Shown: piece by piece, positions 10,687-23,005 of the stretch
Numbering within the stretch: position 1 is the stretch's first letter
Layout of the letters: every line of letters begins with the position of its first letter
Made by a program: the position numbers and the translations under genes
NCBI RefSeq assembly: GCF_035222375.1
Contig: NC_085891.1
Location: 3,658,001 to 3,722,000, forward strand
Origin: Podospora pseudocomata
Lineage: Eukaryota; Ascomycota; Sordariomycetes; Sordariales; Podosporaceae
Length of the DNA: 64,000 nt
Direction: 5' to 3'
The notes under the pieces: model-generated
Database searches by the model: none
What the model was told of the DNA's origin: nothing
Seen by the model: only the letters and a program-made list of their open reading frames with translations

Positions 10687-12688
10687 TCACTTTGGCACCG
10701 TGATCCCATCACCACCTGCAACTGGACCGACGACCCCTGGTTGAGCCCCCCCGCTGCTGGCATCGCCATCACTTTCATCATTCTTAGCTTCGCCAACCCC
10801 TGTTGGCATGCCGCCGTCCTCGGGAGTCTTGGGTGCGGTCGTGGACCCGGTATCGGACGACTTCTTGGACGCAAACAAGTTGATTCTCGTGGGTATCGAC
10901 ATGCTGGGCATCGAAGGCATACTGGGCATGCCGACACTGGGCATGGTCGGCATCGACATCTTGGGCATCTCAACCGATGGTAGTTTCGACGGCAGATACG
11001 ACCGCAGAGTGGTGCTCGTTTCTTGAGCAACGCCGAACAGATGCCGCAGATAGGCCTTCTTTTGCTCGCTAGCCTCGGTCTTTTCCCCGCCCTCGTTGCC
11101 GTCCAAGTCATCCGGTAGAGGGACCAGCGTGGCGGCCGCGGCGATGTCGATGGGCGATTCATCAGGGACATCGTCGTCTACCGTCTCTTGGTCCTCCTCG
11201 CCTGTGGCTATCTCAACCGCCTCCTCGGGTGGTTTCGCTACTCCCTCCTCATCGACGGCTTTAGCAATCTCCTGCGTCTCTTCCGACTCAGCCGGGATGG
11301 GCTCTGCAAACTTTGGATCGTCCCAGATCTCGGCATCATCATTGAACCAGTTGATAACAAGCTGTGCGGCGTCGTTGGTCATCTTCTCATACTCCTGGTT
11401 CTTATCAGGTTTGAAAAGGTTGATGTGTGCTACAATCTCGTCTTTGGCCCCTTCGATAACATGTCTCGTGAACAGATGTTCCGCCGGGTGGTCTTTGGTC
11501 GGTATGGCACAGAATGTTCGCTCCGGCACGAAGTAGCCTCCGCTCCATTTCCCATTTTCGCCGAGAGACGCAAACACATCCGAAAAGCCGACCCCCCTCA
11601 GGGAAGCGAGCCGCTCGAGTCGACGATTGAGCTCATTCTGCTTCAGCAGAGAGCCTACAAAGGTGAAGTGGTCCGACAGGTACGCAAAGGACTCGCCAAT
11701 GTTGCCCCTGTTGACGTACGCGAGCCCCTGGCCGAGCGCATCAACGGACTGCTGGTAGCCCTGGATCACGTCCTCCTTGGTCAGGCTCCGCACCGTACGC
11801 ATGCCCTCGATGATCTTTTTGCGGTGCATGTAGGCGGCCACTCCGCCAGCAGCAATGACGCCGACGGTTCCCGTGCGCATGGCGATGAGCTGCCAGGCCT
11901 TCCACGCGGGGCTGGACGATCTCTTGACGATGCGGCCTGTAGCAACGCCAACGGCACGTTTGGAGGCGAGGCGTGAGAGGGTGGCTGGTGCGGCAGCCGA
12001 GAGAGCCGTCATGACGTTGAACACATTGCTCACTTTCTGGTAGTTGGAAAAGGCGCCGTAGACAAACATGGAACGCGCAAGGCCGTTGTAGGGCGTGTCG
12101 AATGCGAGTATGCCTTGAATCAGGGGAAATATGGGACCGGACGCGTTCTCGTCTTGTCGTCGTTCATCGAGGATGCGGAAGAGGCAGTCGCTGGCGACAA
12201 AGCCACTGTAGTTGGTTGTGTGAGCAGGTATGCAGGCCACGAAGATACGATGATAGAACATACCCCATGGAATGAGCCACCAGAATAACACCAACGCTAC
12301 GATCGTTGGGCGGCCATGGATTGTCGAGATGGGTCTTGCGCAAGTCCATCACGCGCTCCTTGAGCCTATCAAGGGGTTAGTCTTGGCACCTGGCGTGTCG
12401 CGTCGTGGTCGACATACCATTCCAGAAAGGCAGCGGTGCTTTGCGCAAGCTCGCCTTTGGTCTCATATTTGGGATAGACAACAGAGGCAACCTCGTGATC
12501 CGGTAGGTTGTTGGTGATGATATCTTGGAGGTGTTTGGGGAAGTTGCCAAACGTGTCGTCGTCTCCCTTGAGTCGCGCGCGATGCGTCCATCAGCTTTGA
12601 AAACAGCAATAGAAGATTTCGAAGTTCAAAGAAATGGGGCACTGACCTTGAAGCCGTGAATAAAACAAAGCAGTAAAATCCTCTTCAT
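10687..12688 (-). CDS. Lipase-like alpha/beta hydrolase, DUF676-type
   Basis: Four exons (12688-12647, 12566-12418, 12365-12264, 12205-10687) make 603 aa. The start MKRILLLCFIHGFKGDDDTFG contains the HG oxyanion motif of serine hydrolases. Joining exons 3 and 4 restores VILVAHSMGGFVASD, the nucleophile elbow with Ser96; Ala94 replaces the first Gly of GxSxG. ILAFDTPYNG follows, as in fungal DUF676/PGAP1-like proteins. A hydrophobic stretch near 209-224 could be a membrane segment. The C-terminal third is acidic and ends with a Met-Pro-Ser-rich repeat tract (about 505-545). The substrate is unknown; lipid or GPI-related ester cleavage is inference. The large exon alone would begin mid-domain, so the short 5' exons are needed. 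Confidence 0.82.
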
Positions 12689-13205
12689 TGCGATAGCAGA
12701 GCTTTAGATAAAAGAGAGACGGTAATACTGATGTGTCTCCGAGATGCCAAAAAAGATGTTGCAGGATGAAAGTGGATCAGAGTTCCAGCTCCCGCAAGCG
12801 AAGAGACAGTTTCTTTCCTCTCAGTCCTGAGTCCCATTTCAGGTTTCTGGCATTCTGCTCTAAAAGATGGCAGTCGCATCCAGGGTCGAGTGGCGTTTTA
12901 TGCCGCGTTTGCAGGAGCTACCCATCAGAGAAAAAGGTGGTGGTGCAAATACGTCATCTTTCACGTCATGCGCGCACCAAGTTACCACCAGCTTCAACTT
13001 CATTCAATGAACAACAACTTGAACACAGATAAACAGCACTTGCGATGGCTTCATTTAAAATGTTTTTATTCTTGTTTTTGATCATATCATGAATTCGTCA
13101 ACCCATAAATCATACCCGTGTGCTTTTGATCTACCACCATTCCCATTTCCATTGCCGTGATTGTCCTTTTTTCTCCCATCGTATACCTTTGCGTGTCCTC
13201 ATTCA
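12689..13205. other. Intergenic: hydrolase promoter and MFS 3' region
   Basis: No gene seen. It holds the upstream region of the minus-strand hydrolase gene and the 3' flank of the next minus-strand gene. Confidence 0.45.
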
Positions 13206-14949
13206 TCACTGTTCACGGCTGTACTTTGAGCGCTGCCGCCACTTTGAACCATATCTCATCATCAGAATCGGGATGGGCGCCAGCATTAGAGTGCCACCCG
13301 CCAGGATGCTGAAAGCCCACCCGTACCCAAACCTCTCCATCAACGGAGCCGTCGTAAGAGGAAGGAAGGTGCCACAGAGACACCTCGTCACCATGACTCC
13401 AGTCAGCGCCGAGGCCGAGTATATGCCAAAAGCGTCGACAATGTATGTCATGAGGGGGATCATGGCCAGCATGAGGCAACTGCCGAGCAAGCTGACTGAA
13501 AAGAGCAACAAGAGAAGAGGGAGCTTCCACTCGGGGATCCAGCCATAAGCTGCCACCGCGACGGGGAGAGCAAAAGCTCCAATGATGGTCAATGGAAGGC
13601 GGAACTCCGGCTTGCCAACTCCCTTGTGGGTGTGTCGCATGCGGATGTAAATTCTGTCAAGGCAGTGATTGCATAGCAGGACACTGACTGTAGATCCAAT
13701 TGCTGTAGGATGTCTAGTTAGCACCAACGTGTATAAGAATAGTCTGAGCAGGGCCAAACTCACTGAAACTGGCATAGCAGCTCCCAACCGCCATCGGTGA
13801 CAACCCATAAACATCCTGCAAAATATCCGCCAGCGTGGTGCTCATCACATAATAAAACGCAAAAACCACCGCTCCAAACAAGCTCATGGCCATCAGTACA
13901 CCGCTCCCAAGAAGAACATGGGCCGGCCTCATGACCGCATCACCTAGCTTCTTCCACACCCCCTGTTGGCCAGTGAGTCCTTTCTGTTCTCCTTCGACCC
14001 TGAGCTTAACTTCCTCTTCGTAATCCACCGCTGTCTTGTACCCCTTGCCCCATCTCTTTGCCCGTTTCCTCAAAATGGCCACCTTGTATGTCTCCCTGAA
14101 GCACAACAGGAACATGAATTCCCCCAGCGACGCCAGTCCAGCTGTCATCCAAATCACCTTCCTCCACCCGACCATCTCAGCAAGCGCACTGCCAATCAAC
14201 GGGGCTACTGCTCCGCCGACAAGCGGCGCCAGATAAACCAACGACACGGGACTTCCTCTCTGCTCAGAAATGAACATGTCGCCCACAATGGCCGGGTTAA
14301 GCACGTTGCCAGCAACCACACACCCCGTCAGCATCCGCGCAACAACCAAGCTCGTGACAGACTGCGAGGTGGCCGTCATGATGGTGGCCAGGATGAAAAT
14401 GATGTTGCAGACGTTCATGACCGGGTACCGGCCGTACATTTCCGAGAGCGGTGCGATGAACAGCGGGCCAGCGGCTTCGCCCAGCTCCCAGATCGTCACG
14501 AGAAGGACAGAAGATGATTTGCTGGGCGTGCTTCCTGGCGGCGAAAGGTCCGCCACAATCTCGGTCGCCAGAGGGACGAGTGAAATGCAAGTCATTGTAC
14601 TGCGTCTGATGTTAGTTTTGATTCGAAAGAGTGGCTGCGCGGAACCTGGTGAAAAAAAATCATACACAGTAAAAGCCATAAAGGCCAGGATGAACACAAT
14701 AGCCCATTTGAACGGTGTCGGCCATTCCAGCGGGTTTTCTGGATCTCCAGAGGGATCAAAATCGATGATTATCGGCTCATCGTTGCCCCTGTTGTGATGG
14801 TTATGAGACCCGAGGAAGGCGTCATCTTCGTCGGCGGAATCGGCAGGTGAGTCCGACGTAGCAGGTAGACAGGTGTGATAATGGTGACCTTCGTCCGTCA
14901 CACTGATGAGTAGAGGTTGAGTTTCCGGGGTTCCGAGGCGTACGCTCAT
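13206..14949 (-). CDS. MFS drug:H+ antiporter-type transporter
   Basis: Three exons (14949-14666, 14599-13764, 13702-13206) encode 538 aa. The N-terminal tail is long, hydrophilic and His/Asp-rich, followed by the fungal DHA1 signature DPENPLEWPTPFKW and about 12 hydrophobic segments. The loop EMYGRYPVMNV matches the conserved loop after TM2, and RMLTGCVVAGNVLNPAIVGD is the TM4-5 region. Splicing restores GSCYASFTIGSTVSV at the second junction. Members of this family export drugs or secondary metabolites, or carry polyamines, across the plasma membrane; the substrate here is unknown. It lies 1.2 kb from a Zn2Cys6 regulator on the same strand, with an SDR enzyme beyond, which hints at a shared pathway. 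Confidence 0.88.
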
Positions 14950-16157
14950 TTTCTCGCTGTTTCCAACTCTTCCCCCTATCAAAAGAAGCGTTTGAACACG
15001 AACACAGCCCAGAGGAAGTAAGGGGGAAGAGGAAAAAAGAAGAGAGACCTGATCGGTCTTTTTGTTCTTGAAGGATTGGTGATAACGATTTCCACCCTAC
15101 ATGTACGCATACCCCTCCTGTCCTTTTTTGAACATGGACAGGCGGTTCGGATCCAGACTTGAGTTTTCCCCGAATCGACACAACCGTCAGCAGTGGCCGG
15201 TCTCGCCGTGTAACCCCTGCCGTGGTGGTGGTTGAAACTTTTTTGTGCTTGTCGCTATGCAGCCAAGAGCAGGGGGATCGCTGAAAGGGCGCCGCTAGTG
15301 GAAATATCTGGGAGAAAAGGCGCGGACGTTGCGACGCTGATGACCAAACCAATTCACAATGGCAATTGACACTGTGTTTTTGGGCCACAGCAGATGGTCT
15401 CACTTCTGAGATGCTGTGCCTCCAGTGTCTTCAGCGGGTGTCCAGTGGTCTCGGATGGCGGATATAACGTCGACGGATACTGTATTAAACTGTGTTCTGC
15501 CCATTCATCACCCCACATTCTAGCAACTTCGAGATTTTCTCCAATGCCCAGCCTCCCCCTCCACTCACATGAAGATTCACCCCTCTCTACTGACCATGTT
15601 TGGTGACTCCCGTGTTCCGATATGCCGTCCTGTTGCGGAACTTCCATCCACCGTCTGCACCTCAAAAAGACCCTTAATCCAATGCACGGCGCCCTTCGGA
15701 TAACAGCGGCAATCCAAGGTGTTTTCCCCAACAGATGCTTTAAAGCAGTGGCAAATATGTCGTCAAGGTGGCTCGATGCTTTCAATGGTGTGCTTCCAGT
15801 GTCCCATCCACAATAGTGATATCGAAGGGTTCACACCCTCGATACCCAATTCTGTCGATCGATTGGTGAAGCTCAATGGTGTGTGCTGAAGGCCGATCTG
15901 ACCCAAGGGTGGCGCACCACCGAATGCAACCCAATCTTCAGCGCTTGTTTCCCCCGCACCAGAGCGACGTTGGCCGCTGGGAAAGGGAAACCTGGCATGT
16001 CACGGCCTGTCACGGGTTAGGGTTTTTCAGTCACCCCGCCCCCTTTCCCAGCATTCTCCTTGTTGACAAACCCCTGAAAACAAAAAGAGGAAAACTTTTG
16101 TTGGTCGGGTGATGTTCTCCCGCAGGAGTCCATTTTGAGGGGTTTAAAGTGTATTCA
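14950..16157. other. Intergenic, 1.2 kb
   Basis: Promoter region of the MFS gene and 3' flank of the regulator gene. No open frame with a recognisable motif. A telomere-like GGGTTAGGG occurs near 16014. Confidence 0.45.
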
Positions 16158-17672
16158 TCATGAGCCCCTCATGCCACTCTTCTCCATAATCCACTGCTCA
16201 ACAACCTCCATCCCCCTACTAATCTCAGCAACAGCCACAGTGAACTCATCCACCTCGTCCGGAGACGCATACTCCAACACCTTCCAAACCTCTAGGCTCT
16301 GCATCAACGCCCAAGGCGACATGGCACCTTCACCATCCTTTTGACCGCGCAGCGTATTCCCCTTCCTGAGAGCCGCGCACCACTCCTTCCCCGTCGTCGC
16401 ATCCCACAACCCATTCACCCCACTGAAAAGAGCGCCCCCAGGACACACCGACCACTGCGTCTTGATGGTCTGATACACAGACCGGACAAAACTGACAGAA
16501 ATGTACGTCCGCCTCACCGACTCGGCAATCACCCACACCTGCCAGAGTGTGTGCGGTGCTGGGTTAGGAGGGAGGGCGAACGGATTGTGCGTGCTGCTCG
16601 GCGGGGTGATGGCACCGACAGACGTGTTTGAACTGATCCCTGTTTTGCTGCCCCGTATCAAGTCACTATTGCCAGACGGCGACGAGCCAGATGAAGACGC
16701 AGACGACGCATAGGCTTCAAACACCTCGCCTGTGGTGCAATCCAGTCTTGCGCTCTCCAACATCTGGCACGCCCAGCGGTGCAGCGTCTCCATGTACGAT
16801 TCTGCATGGTCTCTGGAGCGAATGTCCCCGTCAAAGAGCTGAGTTAACTCGTAGACGAAAAGAGATTGCGTCCGGGCTAGGTGGTTGAAAGTGCCCAGCA
16901 TGATGTTTGATGCATCGAGGCTTTCCAGAGGGAGATTCGTGTTTGTGTTGTTTGTGTGGTCGAGATGAGAGTCTGGCTGGCTCTGAATGAGGTCTGCTGC
17001 TCGATCTTGAATGATCCGTAAGGACAGTTCTTTGGCTGCTGGGGTGGCCGCCAGATCATAAGCTGCTCTCGCCGTGTAGGCATCTCGTATACACTCGGGC
17101 ATCAAGTCACGGTAGAGATGGCGGTGTATCAGAGGACTGTGGCCCTCTTTTACCCACAGTTGGAGCCATTGTTGGTGCTTGTCGATAAAGTTGGGAAGAG
17201 AGTCTTGGCTGATAGCTACCTCGAGCTCGGGCGGCAGGCTCATGATGTGCGCATCCAACAGGGTGGAACGGCGCCAAGATCCAGGAGAAAGAAACCATTG
17301 ATAGGGCGACAACAGTGGTGGGCATCTCGGATCGAGGTCTGTTCGTGCTTGTGATATGTCTGGGTGCTTGCCTTTTTCTGTACTGAACCAGTCACTGGTT
17401 AGAGTTGAGGAGGCTCCCGGAACTCTCTCAGGCTCAGTCAGTAGCCGTGAGACAACCTCGTCGTCGTCAGCAATTGGCAGTGACGTTGCTCCGCCACGAC
17501 GAGGTGGATAGACGCAAACTATCTCTTTTTCGACGCATCTCTTGCACCAAGGCGTAGACTGGTCGCATTTCCTCTTCAACTTCGCACAGGGGATGCATGT
17601 TTTTCTTATCCGATTACGCCGGAGCCGTGGCCTTGGTGGTGATGTTGCATCTGATGAAGGCGACCCGCTCAT
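16158..17672 (-). CDS. Zn2Cys6 transcription factor
   Basis: A single exon gives 504 aa from the ATG at 17672. The frame is open upstream, but this Met directly precedes the basic region and DNA-binding domain. The binuclear zinc cluster has six cysteines at 26, 29, 36, 43, 46 and 53 (C-x2-C-x6-C-x6-C-x2-C-x6-C) within a basic segment starting RLRRNRIRK. The remainder is helical with Ser/Asn-rich linkers, as in fungal regulators of secondary metabolism or catabolism. It is divergent from the SDR gene across a 588-bp intergenic region and lies next to an MFS gene, so local regulation of these genes is a reasonable inference. No linked core biosynthetic enzyme is visible nearby. Confidence 0.9.
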   Translation of the reverse strand: MSGSPSSDATSPPRPRLRRNRIRKTCIPCAKLKRKCDQSTPWCKRCVEKEIVCVYPPRRGGATSLPIADDDEVVSRLLTEPERVPGASSTLTSDWFSTEKGKHPDISQARTDLDPRCPPLLSPYQWFLSPGSWRRSTLLDAHIMSLPPELEVAISQDSLPNFIDKHQQWLQLWVKEGHSPLIHRHLYRDLMPECIRDAYTARAAYDLAATPAAKELSLRIIQDRAADLIQSQPDSHLDHTNNTNTNLPLESLDASNIMLGTFNHLARTQSLFVYELTQLFDGDIRSRDHAESYMETLHRWACQMLESARLDCTTGEVFEAYASSASSSGSSPSGNSDLIRGSKTGISSNTSVGAITPPSSTHNPFALPPNPAPHTLWQVWVIAESVRRTYISVSFVRSVYQTIKTQWSVCPGGALFSGVNGLWDATTGKEWCAALRKGNTLRGQKDGEGAMSPWALMQSLEVWKVLEYASPDEVDEFTVAVAEISRGMEVVEQWIMEKSGMRGS

Positions 17673-18260
17673 TTCGATAACAGCTGGAAACCTAGGCAGC
17701 CTTAGATAAAAGCCAACATATAGTCGGGTGGTTTGATGAGCGGGGGTAAATCTAGAGCGCTCCGATACTCGAGAACCATCAACCCGGTAAGCCACCTCAT
17801 GATGTGTGATGGATGAGAAGTAGTCGCCGCTCACCCGCGCCAAGTGCTGACTGAGCAACCTGATCTAGCAAGGAGCGGGCCTAAGCGCGGGTCAGACCTG
17901 AGAGGCTCTGGTTTGCTTAAACCCGCTCTCGCCCGCAAGCCATTCGGAACAACGCCAGATTTTTTATCAAACTCATAATCATTTGCGATTAACGCGCAAC
18001 TCATCCGCTCTCTCGGCCACAGAAAGCCCGCAACTAGTCCACCGCTTATTAAGTTGTGCTGGTCTTGAACGCCTTTGTCGGCAATGGAGTCAATGATGGG
18101 GTTATCTGAATTTCTAAGCCGGTGTAACGATGAAAGCTCATGAGTATAAAGGGAGGCATGTGGCTGTCTGATACAAGAGAAGATAATCATTCCCAAAAAG
18201 CACAGCAAGCAGTGCCCATACCGCATTCCTTTACACATATTTGGCTCCAAATCTAAAACC
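17673..18260. promoter_or_regulatory. Divergent promoter: Zn2Cys6 regulator / SDR
   Basis: 588 bp between the start codons of the regulator (-) and the oxidoreductase (+). Near 17750-17775 it holds CGG/CCG-like half-sites of the kind Zn2Cys6 proteins bind, but such triplets are common. A TATA-like element (GAGTATAAAGG) lies at about 18140, roughly 120 bp before the SDR ATG. Confidence 0.4.
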
Positions 18261-19283
18261 ATGGCTGTTAGTCTCTCACTCAACTTTCCTCCCATCAAGA
18301 CCTTGCATAGAGAGTCTTACCCAGCAATTTCCCCTCTCGAACCCGAAAACAATCAAGCGGGCAAAACAGTCCTCGTCACCGGCGGCGCAGGTGGCATCGG
18401 GTTTGCTATCGCGACGGCCTTTGTCCAGGCCTCGTCCTCGCATGTCATTATCGTTAGTCGGCGCCAAGGATTCCTCCAAGACGGCGTCAAGCGACTTGAA
18501 GCTGAGGCTCGGACTGCGAGGACCAACACCAAAATCAGCGGCTACTCCTCAGATGTTTCGAGCCTGGAAGCAAGCGAGAAGCTGTGGGCTGAATTGAAGG
18601 AGGATGGGATTGTCGTGGATGTCTTGGTGCTCAACGCCGTAGCTCTGGGCCCTGGCGGGACACTGGTGGAAGCCAACTTGGAACTAGTATGGAAGGCATA
18701 TGAGGTCAACGTTCGCTCGCTTCTGGACCATACCCAGCGATTTGATAACCAGGAAGGTAAAAGGCAAAAGGTAAGCGACATGTTCCAAACCATGATCAAA
18801 CCTTCTCGCTGATGTTCCATGTAGTATCTGGTCAGTGTCTCTTCCTCCATGGTGCATAACCTGGACAATGAAAACCCCTTCTTGTCCACGTACGGGGCAA
18901 CGAAAACTGCCGGCCAAGTTTTGTTTCAGCAAATTGCCAGGGATGTAGACCCAGCAAGGCTGCAGATGATCAGCTTTCACCCCGGTGCCATCTACTCAGA
19001 TGGGGCCCGAGAAGGTGGCGTCACCAAGGACATGATCGATGTGTGGGATGATGGTATGTTCTGTCTCTCCAGGTCTTGGATTAATGAGGGGGTCGAGGCT
19101 AACTTGGCAACAGCGGCGTTACCTGGTAACTTTGCCGTGTGGGCGGCCACACCCGCGGCCAAGTTCCTGCATGGCCGATTGCTGGCAGCCTGGTGGGATG
19201 TAAATGAGCTGAAGCACGATGCGCTTCAGGAAAAGCTCAATTCTGACTGGCACCTGCTAAGAGTTGGTGTGAAAGGACTCTGA
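18261..19283 (+). CDS. Short-chain dehydrogenase/reductase
   Basis: Three exons (18261-18770, 18825-19053, 19114-19283) encode 302 aa. The Rossmann motif TGGAGGIG occupies residues 40-47 after KTVLV. LVLNAVAL replaces the usual NNAG strand. Splicing at the first intron joins YLVSVSSSM, with the catalytic Ser, to STYGATK, with Tyr193 and Lys197, the classical YxxxK pair. FHPGAIYSD after the active site is the PG motif. Such enzymes oxidise or reduce alcohols and ketones with NAD(P)(H). The substrate is unknown. It is divergent from the Zn2Cys6 gene and may be its target. Confidence 0.88.
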
Positions 19284-20432
19284 GACCTGGATGGTGGCAC
19301 AGGCCTGTTCGGTGTGTTTGTTCATGTCAGAAAGGTGGTCTGCGGGCTTCGGAGGAACTCTTGTTGTTGAAATTGAATCATATGACTAGAGAGAGTTAGT
19401 CTGACCTGCTCGAGACGGTTTGCGTTTAATAAATGGCCTGAAGTCCTTTGCTTCCATATCGATATTCTCATTTGTTCCTATTCGGAGGAAGACGTTTCTG
19501 CATCGAGTCAGAAGAAAAGGAAACCAGCGCCCTAAGCGACAAGAATGGCTGGCCTTACTTGTAGGGCTGATGAAGTCTTATTCAAAAAGCGCCTAGTGGG
19601 CACAAGGTGGCAGCATATACCTGCACTTGGTATTGGCTGTTCAGTATTTTGTGTTGTCTCTCTGCTCCCACGCGCCAGGTTCGAGACCGCAGTAGCTGCC
19701 TGCGGGGAGCCGGTAATAGAGACGCCACGAGTGTCAGGGCTGATTTCGAGTGGACCATGAAGGGTGTGGTTGACTGTGATTGCTGTCGAGGTTCAGAGTG
19801 GCTATGTCGCACAAGCAGTGATCATCCAATCTCTGTCTTTAATCCGGCTTGCTTCGCCATCCCGACGCTTCCTGAACCAATCACATCTGACCTCGACCTC
19901 AATTCTCCCGACGCTGATTTGAAAAGCTGTCGACCACGCCACCGCTGCGCTTTTCTCTCCACCTCCTCGGATGCCCCTCCAATGTCCACCGGGTGGCAGA
20001 AGCTGAAATGGGGAGGACAAGACAGCTGTCGAAGCCCAATGCGAGGTATCTCGTGTGCTGCGGGATGGGGCGTCGGAAACCGGGGTGCCACGACATTCGG
20101 AGTGAGCATCTCTGCAGATATCAATGTTTCCGGGGCCTTGTTTTCCGGATCAGGTCTTTCCATACCCTGCTGTGCTTGTGCCTATCTGTCGCGTTTTCTC
20201 TCCACCCTACCGACGACATCTTCTCGCTTTGTGGCCATGTGTTGAAGCGTTTGTTTTTCCATTTTCCTTCGAGCGATAACCCGGAAGTCGCACAACCCAG
20301 ACTTCCCTCCTTCCTAGTTCCTACCCACGTACTTGCCTCACTCAGGCTTTGCCTCTACGCGCCTTTCCTTCTCGAACTTCGGACCATCGGCCCCACCGGC
20401 TCGGGCGGCCGCTGACGTAAAGAGCAGGAGAG
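19284..20432. other. Intergenic, 1.15 kb, upstream of kelch gene
   Basis: No gene recognised. Long open frames on both strands overlap each other and show no motif. The last 150 bp are CT-rich, as in fungal 5' leaders. Confidence 0.4.
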
Positions 20433-22568
20433 ATGTTTTCCCGACGGCTTCAACCTCTCGTCTTTCTCTTGTTGATATCATTCTTGTCCCTGTCAGTTTT
20501 TGCACAGTATGATCCAATCAAGGATTTCTGCCGACGCCATGGACATCAGTCGGCCGTTGTCGACAATCGACTGTACATAGACGGCGGGTTGGTGAACTGG
20601 AAGCCATTCACCTCGTCGTCTTCAAATTACACAAGTATGTTTGATCTGCTTTGCTCTTAACAAAATGGACCTCTTCTGATGCCTACATACCTACCATCCA
20701 GATCCGTTCCTTATCTTTAGCGATCTCAGCACTGAGACCAAGGATATGCCCACGCTGCATGCCAACCTTTCCAAAAATGCGACAGTTCCAAGCGTCATGG
20801 GCGGCAAGTTGTGGGAGGATTCGGTCAACAAAAGATTGTACTTGTACGGCGGCGAAACTTACCAGGCACCCCCAACCAACTTTCTCCTCTACGCCTATGA
20901 CATTCTCAAGGACAAGTGGGATTCTTTCGGCCCGCCAACTGGAACGGCAGCTATCATCCCAACGAGCTTTGGAGCCGGTGTATCGATCCCGGCACGAGGA
21001 GAGGCGTATTATTATGGCGGCTTTCATAACAATGGCTCCGTTCCGGGCTGGACAGGGCCGCCGCGTGCATCTAACAGACTGATCAAGTACGACATGGACA
21101 GCAACGCATGGAGCAATGTGACCGGCCCTGATGACGTGAGAAGGGCCGAAGGCGAGATGGTCTTTCTGCCCGTTGGTGACGCCGGCATGCTTGTCTATTT
21201 TGGTGGTAGTCAAGACTTGTACGGCAATGGGACCTTGACACCCGAGCCTTTGGACACCATCTTTCTCTACGACCTTGCGAACTCGAAATGGTATGCGCAA
21301 AAGGCAACTGGAAGGATACCGGAGAGTCGACGTCGATTCTGTGGAGGTGCTACCTGGGCTCAAGATCAGTCCAGTTACAACATGTTTGTGCTTCCAGCTA
21401 CTCCCAAATCTGTATCACCTAGAGGCTGACAATCTGTAGCTACATTTATGGCGGTTCCGGCTTCCCTCCAAGCACGGCAGGATTCGATGACATCTACGTC
21501 CTAACCATTCCGAGTTTCCAGTGGATCAGGGGTCCATATCCAAAGGACAGCAACGTCACCGGTCCGTTTCCAAAGAACATGATGAGCTGCAATGTTGTCA
21601 ATAATGCTCAGATGGTCATCATCGGCGGCTCGAACTCCAACGCAACAGGTTACGAATGTGACGTAGACACGGTTGGGGGGCAGCACAACATGAATCTTGG
21701 TGAGGAGAACCCAGAGAATGCGATTTGGGCAAGATACCAACCAAAGCTTACGACATATGCCGTACCTACTTTCATCATGTCGGCCGTGGGTGGCCGTAAC
21801 ACCGGAGGAGCTAGGGTTCTCACACCGCCCGGCGGCTTCAACGCGCCAGATCTCTCGGTGTTGATGACCAGGAAAGCCGTCATATCAACTCGAACACCTA
21901 CACGAGACGTCAATCCTGCCACTTCCTCGCCTGCCCCGACCGGAGAAGGCGAACCCGCACCACCGTTGAGCCCCGGAGCCATTGCAGGGATTGCCGTCGG
22001 AGGCGCCGTGGTTCTCATCGCCCTTCTCGCCGGCTGCTGCTGTTTCATCCGTTATCGCCAAAAGCACTACAAGGGACCTCGCCCGCCAAACCAAGCCATC
22101 CCGCCTCACGGTTGGGGACCATCCGGGCCCCTCACGCCCGCATCTCCAGCCGTCACGCAAATTTCCTACGCCCACACCGTTCCGACTCAACCGCAGTCGC
22201 CGGTGATGCTCCCATCGGTCCCGGTATATCCCCCAGCAGAGCTCGGCGCCAATGACAATGCCCATTATCGGACAGCGAGAACAAGCCCAGCGAGTATGGC
22301 AGCGAAGCACGACAGCTCACCCTGGGGCACGCACGCGTCAACGCCGCAGACATTGGAGCCACCAACTCCGGCAAGCGGGCCTTATCCGGCACGATCCCCG
22401 TCGTACACGGAGCGGGATCCGAGAGATGTGCAACCGGGTGCTCCGTACTGGTCTACGACTCCGCCACAGGTACAGCAACCACAGTTTCGACCAACGCAGG
22501 ACGCTCAGGGTGGGAACGCGTGGTTGGGTGTTCAGCAGGCGTGGCACAGGCCAGGATCATCTCATTGA
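20433..22568 (+). CDS. Kelch-repeat single-pass membrane protein
   Basis: Three exons (20433-20634, 20702-21383, 21440-22568) give 670 aa. A signal peptide (1-24, ending SVFA) is followed by kelch blades: AVVDNRLYIDGGL, KRLYLYGGETY, GEAYYYGGFH, GMLVYFGGS, and IYIYGGSGFPPS, which appears only after splicing with the unusual GTTTGT donor. A single membrane helix lies at about 474-498 (AGIAVGGAVVLIALLAG), with CCCFIRYR on the cytoplasmic side and a Pro-rich tail of about 170 residues. Several NxT/S sites in the ectodomain suggest glycosylation. The topology fits a cell-surface or secretory-pathway protein of type I. Related fungal kelch proteins are annotated only by domain; the role is unknown. 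Confidence 0.87.
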
Positions 22569-23005
22569 GAACCGAATGTTTGTGATATATCTGAGAAGAG
22601 AAAGGGAGGTGTTATATTTCATGATGTCGTGCATGAGTTTTGGTATATGGGTTTCTTGGTTTGCATTTCACACATTTTATAGTCATCTTGACCCGGAGGT
22701 ATAGGGTGTATGCTGTATAGTAGTAGCACATATGGCTTTTTATCAATGGAGAGACGGTTGATAATTCACCATGTCTTGCCTAGAGTTGGGTAACATTCCA
22801 TTGAGGCATCATTACGATCGCAGAAAAATCCCGCCCAAAAATAGTTCCCACGTGTATGGAAATGTCTCTAGAGGTGCCAAATTCGGGAATCAACTGTTTT
22901 TGGTAGCCTGTGTCGAGAAATCGGTTGGCTAGAACATGGATAGGGGCAAAAAAGGGGTTGATTGGCCTTGGCAGGTGGAGAAAGGTAAAAAGCCAAAAGT
23001 GTACT
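22569..23005. other. Intergenic between kelch gene and tRNA
   Basis: Only the 3' flank of the kelch gene and the termination region of the tRNA gene are seen. Confidence 0.45.
22987..22998 (-). terminator. Pol III T-tract terminator of tRNA-Asp
   Basis: Two runs of A on the plus strand (22995-22998 and 22987-22991) read as TTTT and TTTTT on the tRNA strand, within 20 nt of the mature 3' end. This is the expected RNA polymerase III stop signal. Confidence 0.7.

Noticed and set aside
12890-13081. Short open frames between the hydrolase and MFS genes
   Set aside because: No start context, no motif, not conserved in frame with either neighbour.
15354-15785. 143-codon minus-strand frame
   Set aside because: No domain motif and overlapped by plus-strand frames; left as intergenic.
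19607-20245. 212-codon plus-strand frame upstream of the kelch gene
   Set aside because: No motif, overlapped by equally long minus-strand frames; probably leader or promoter DNA.
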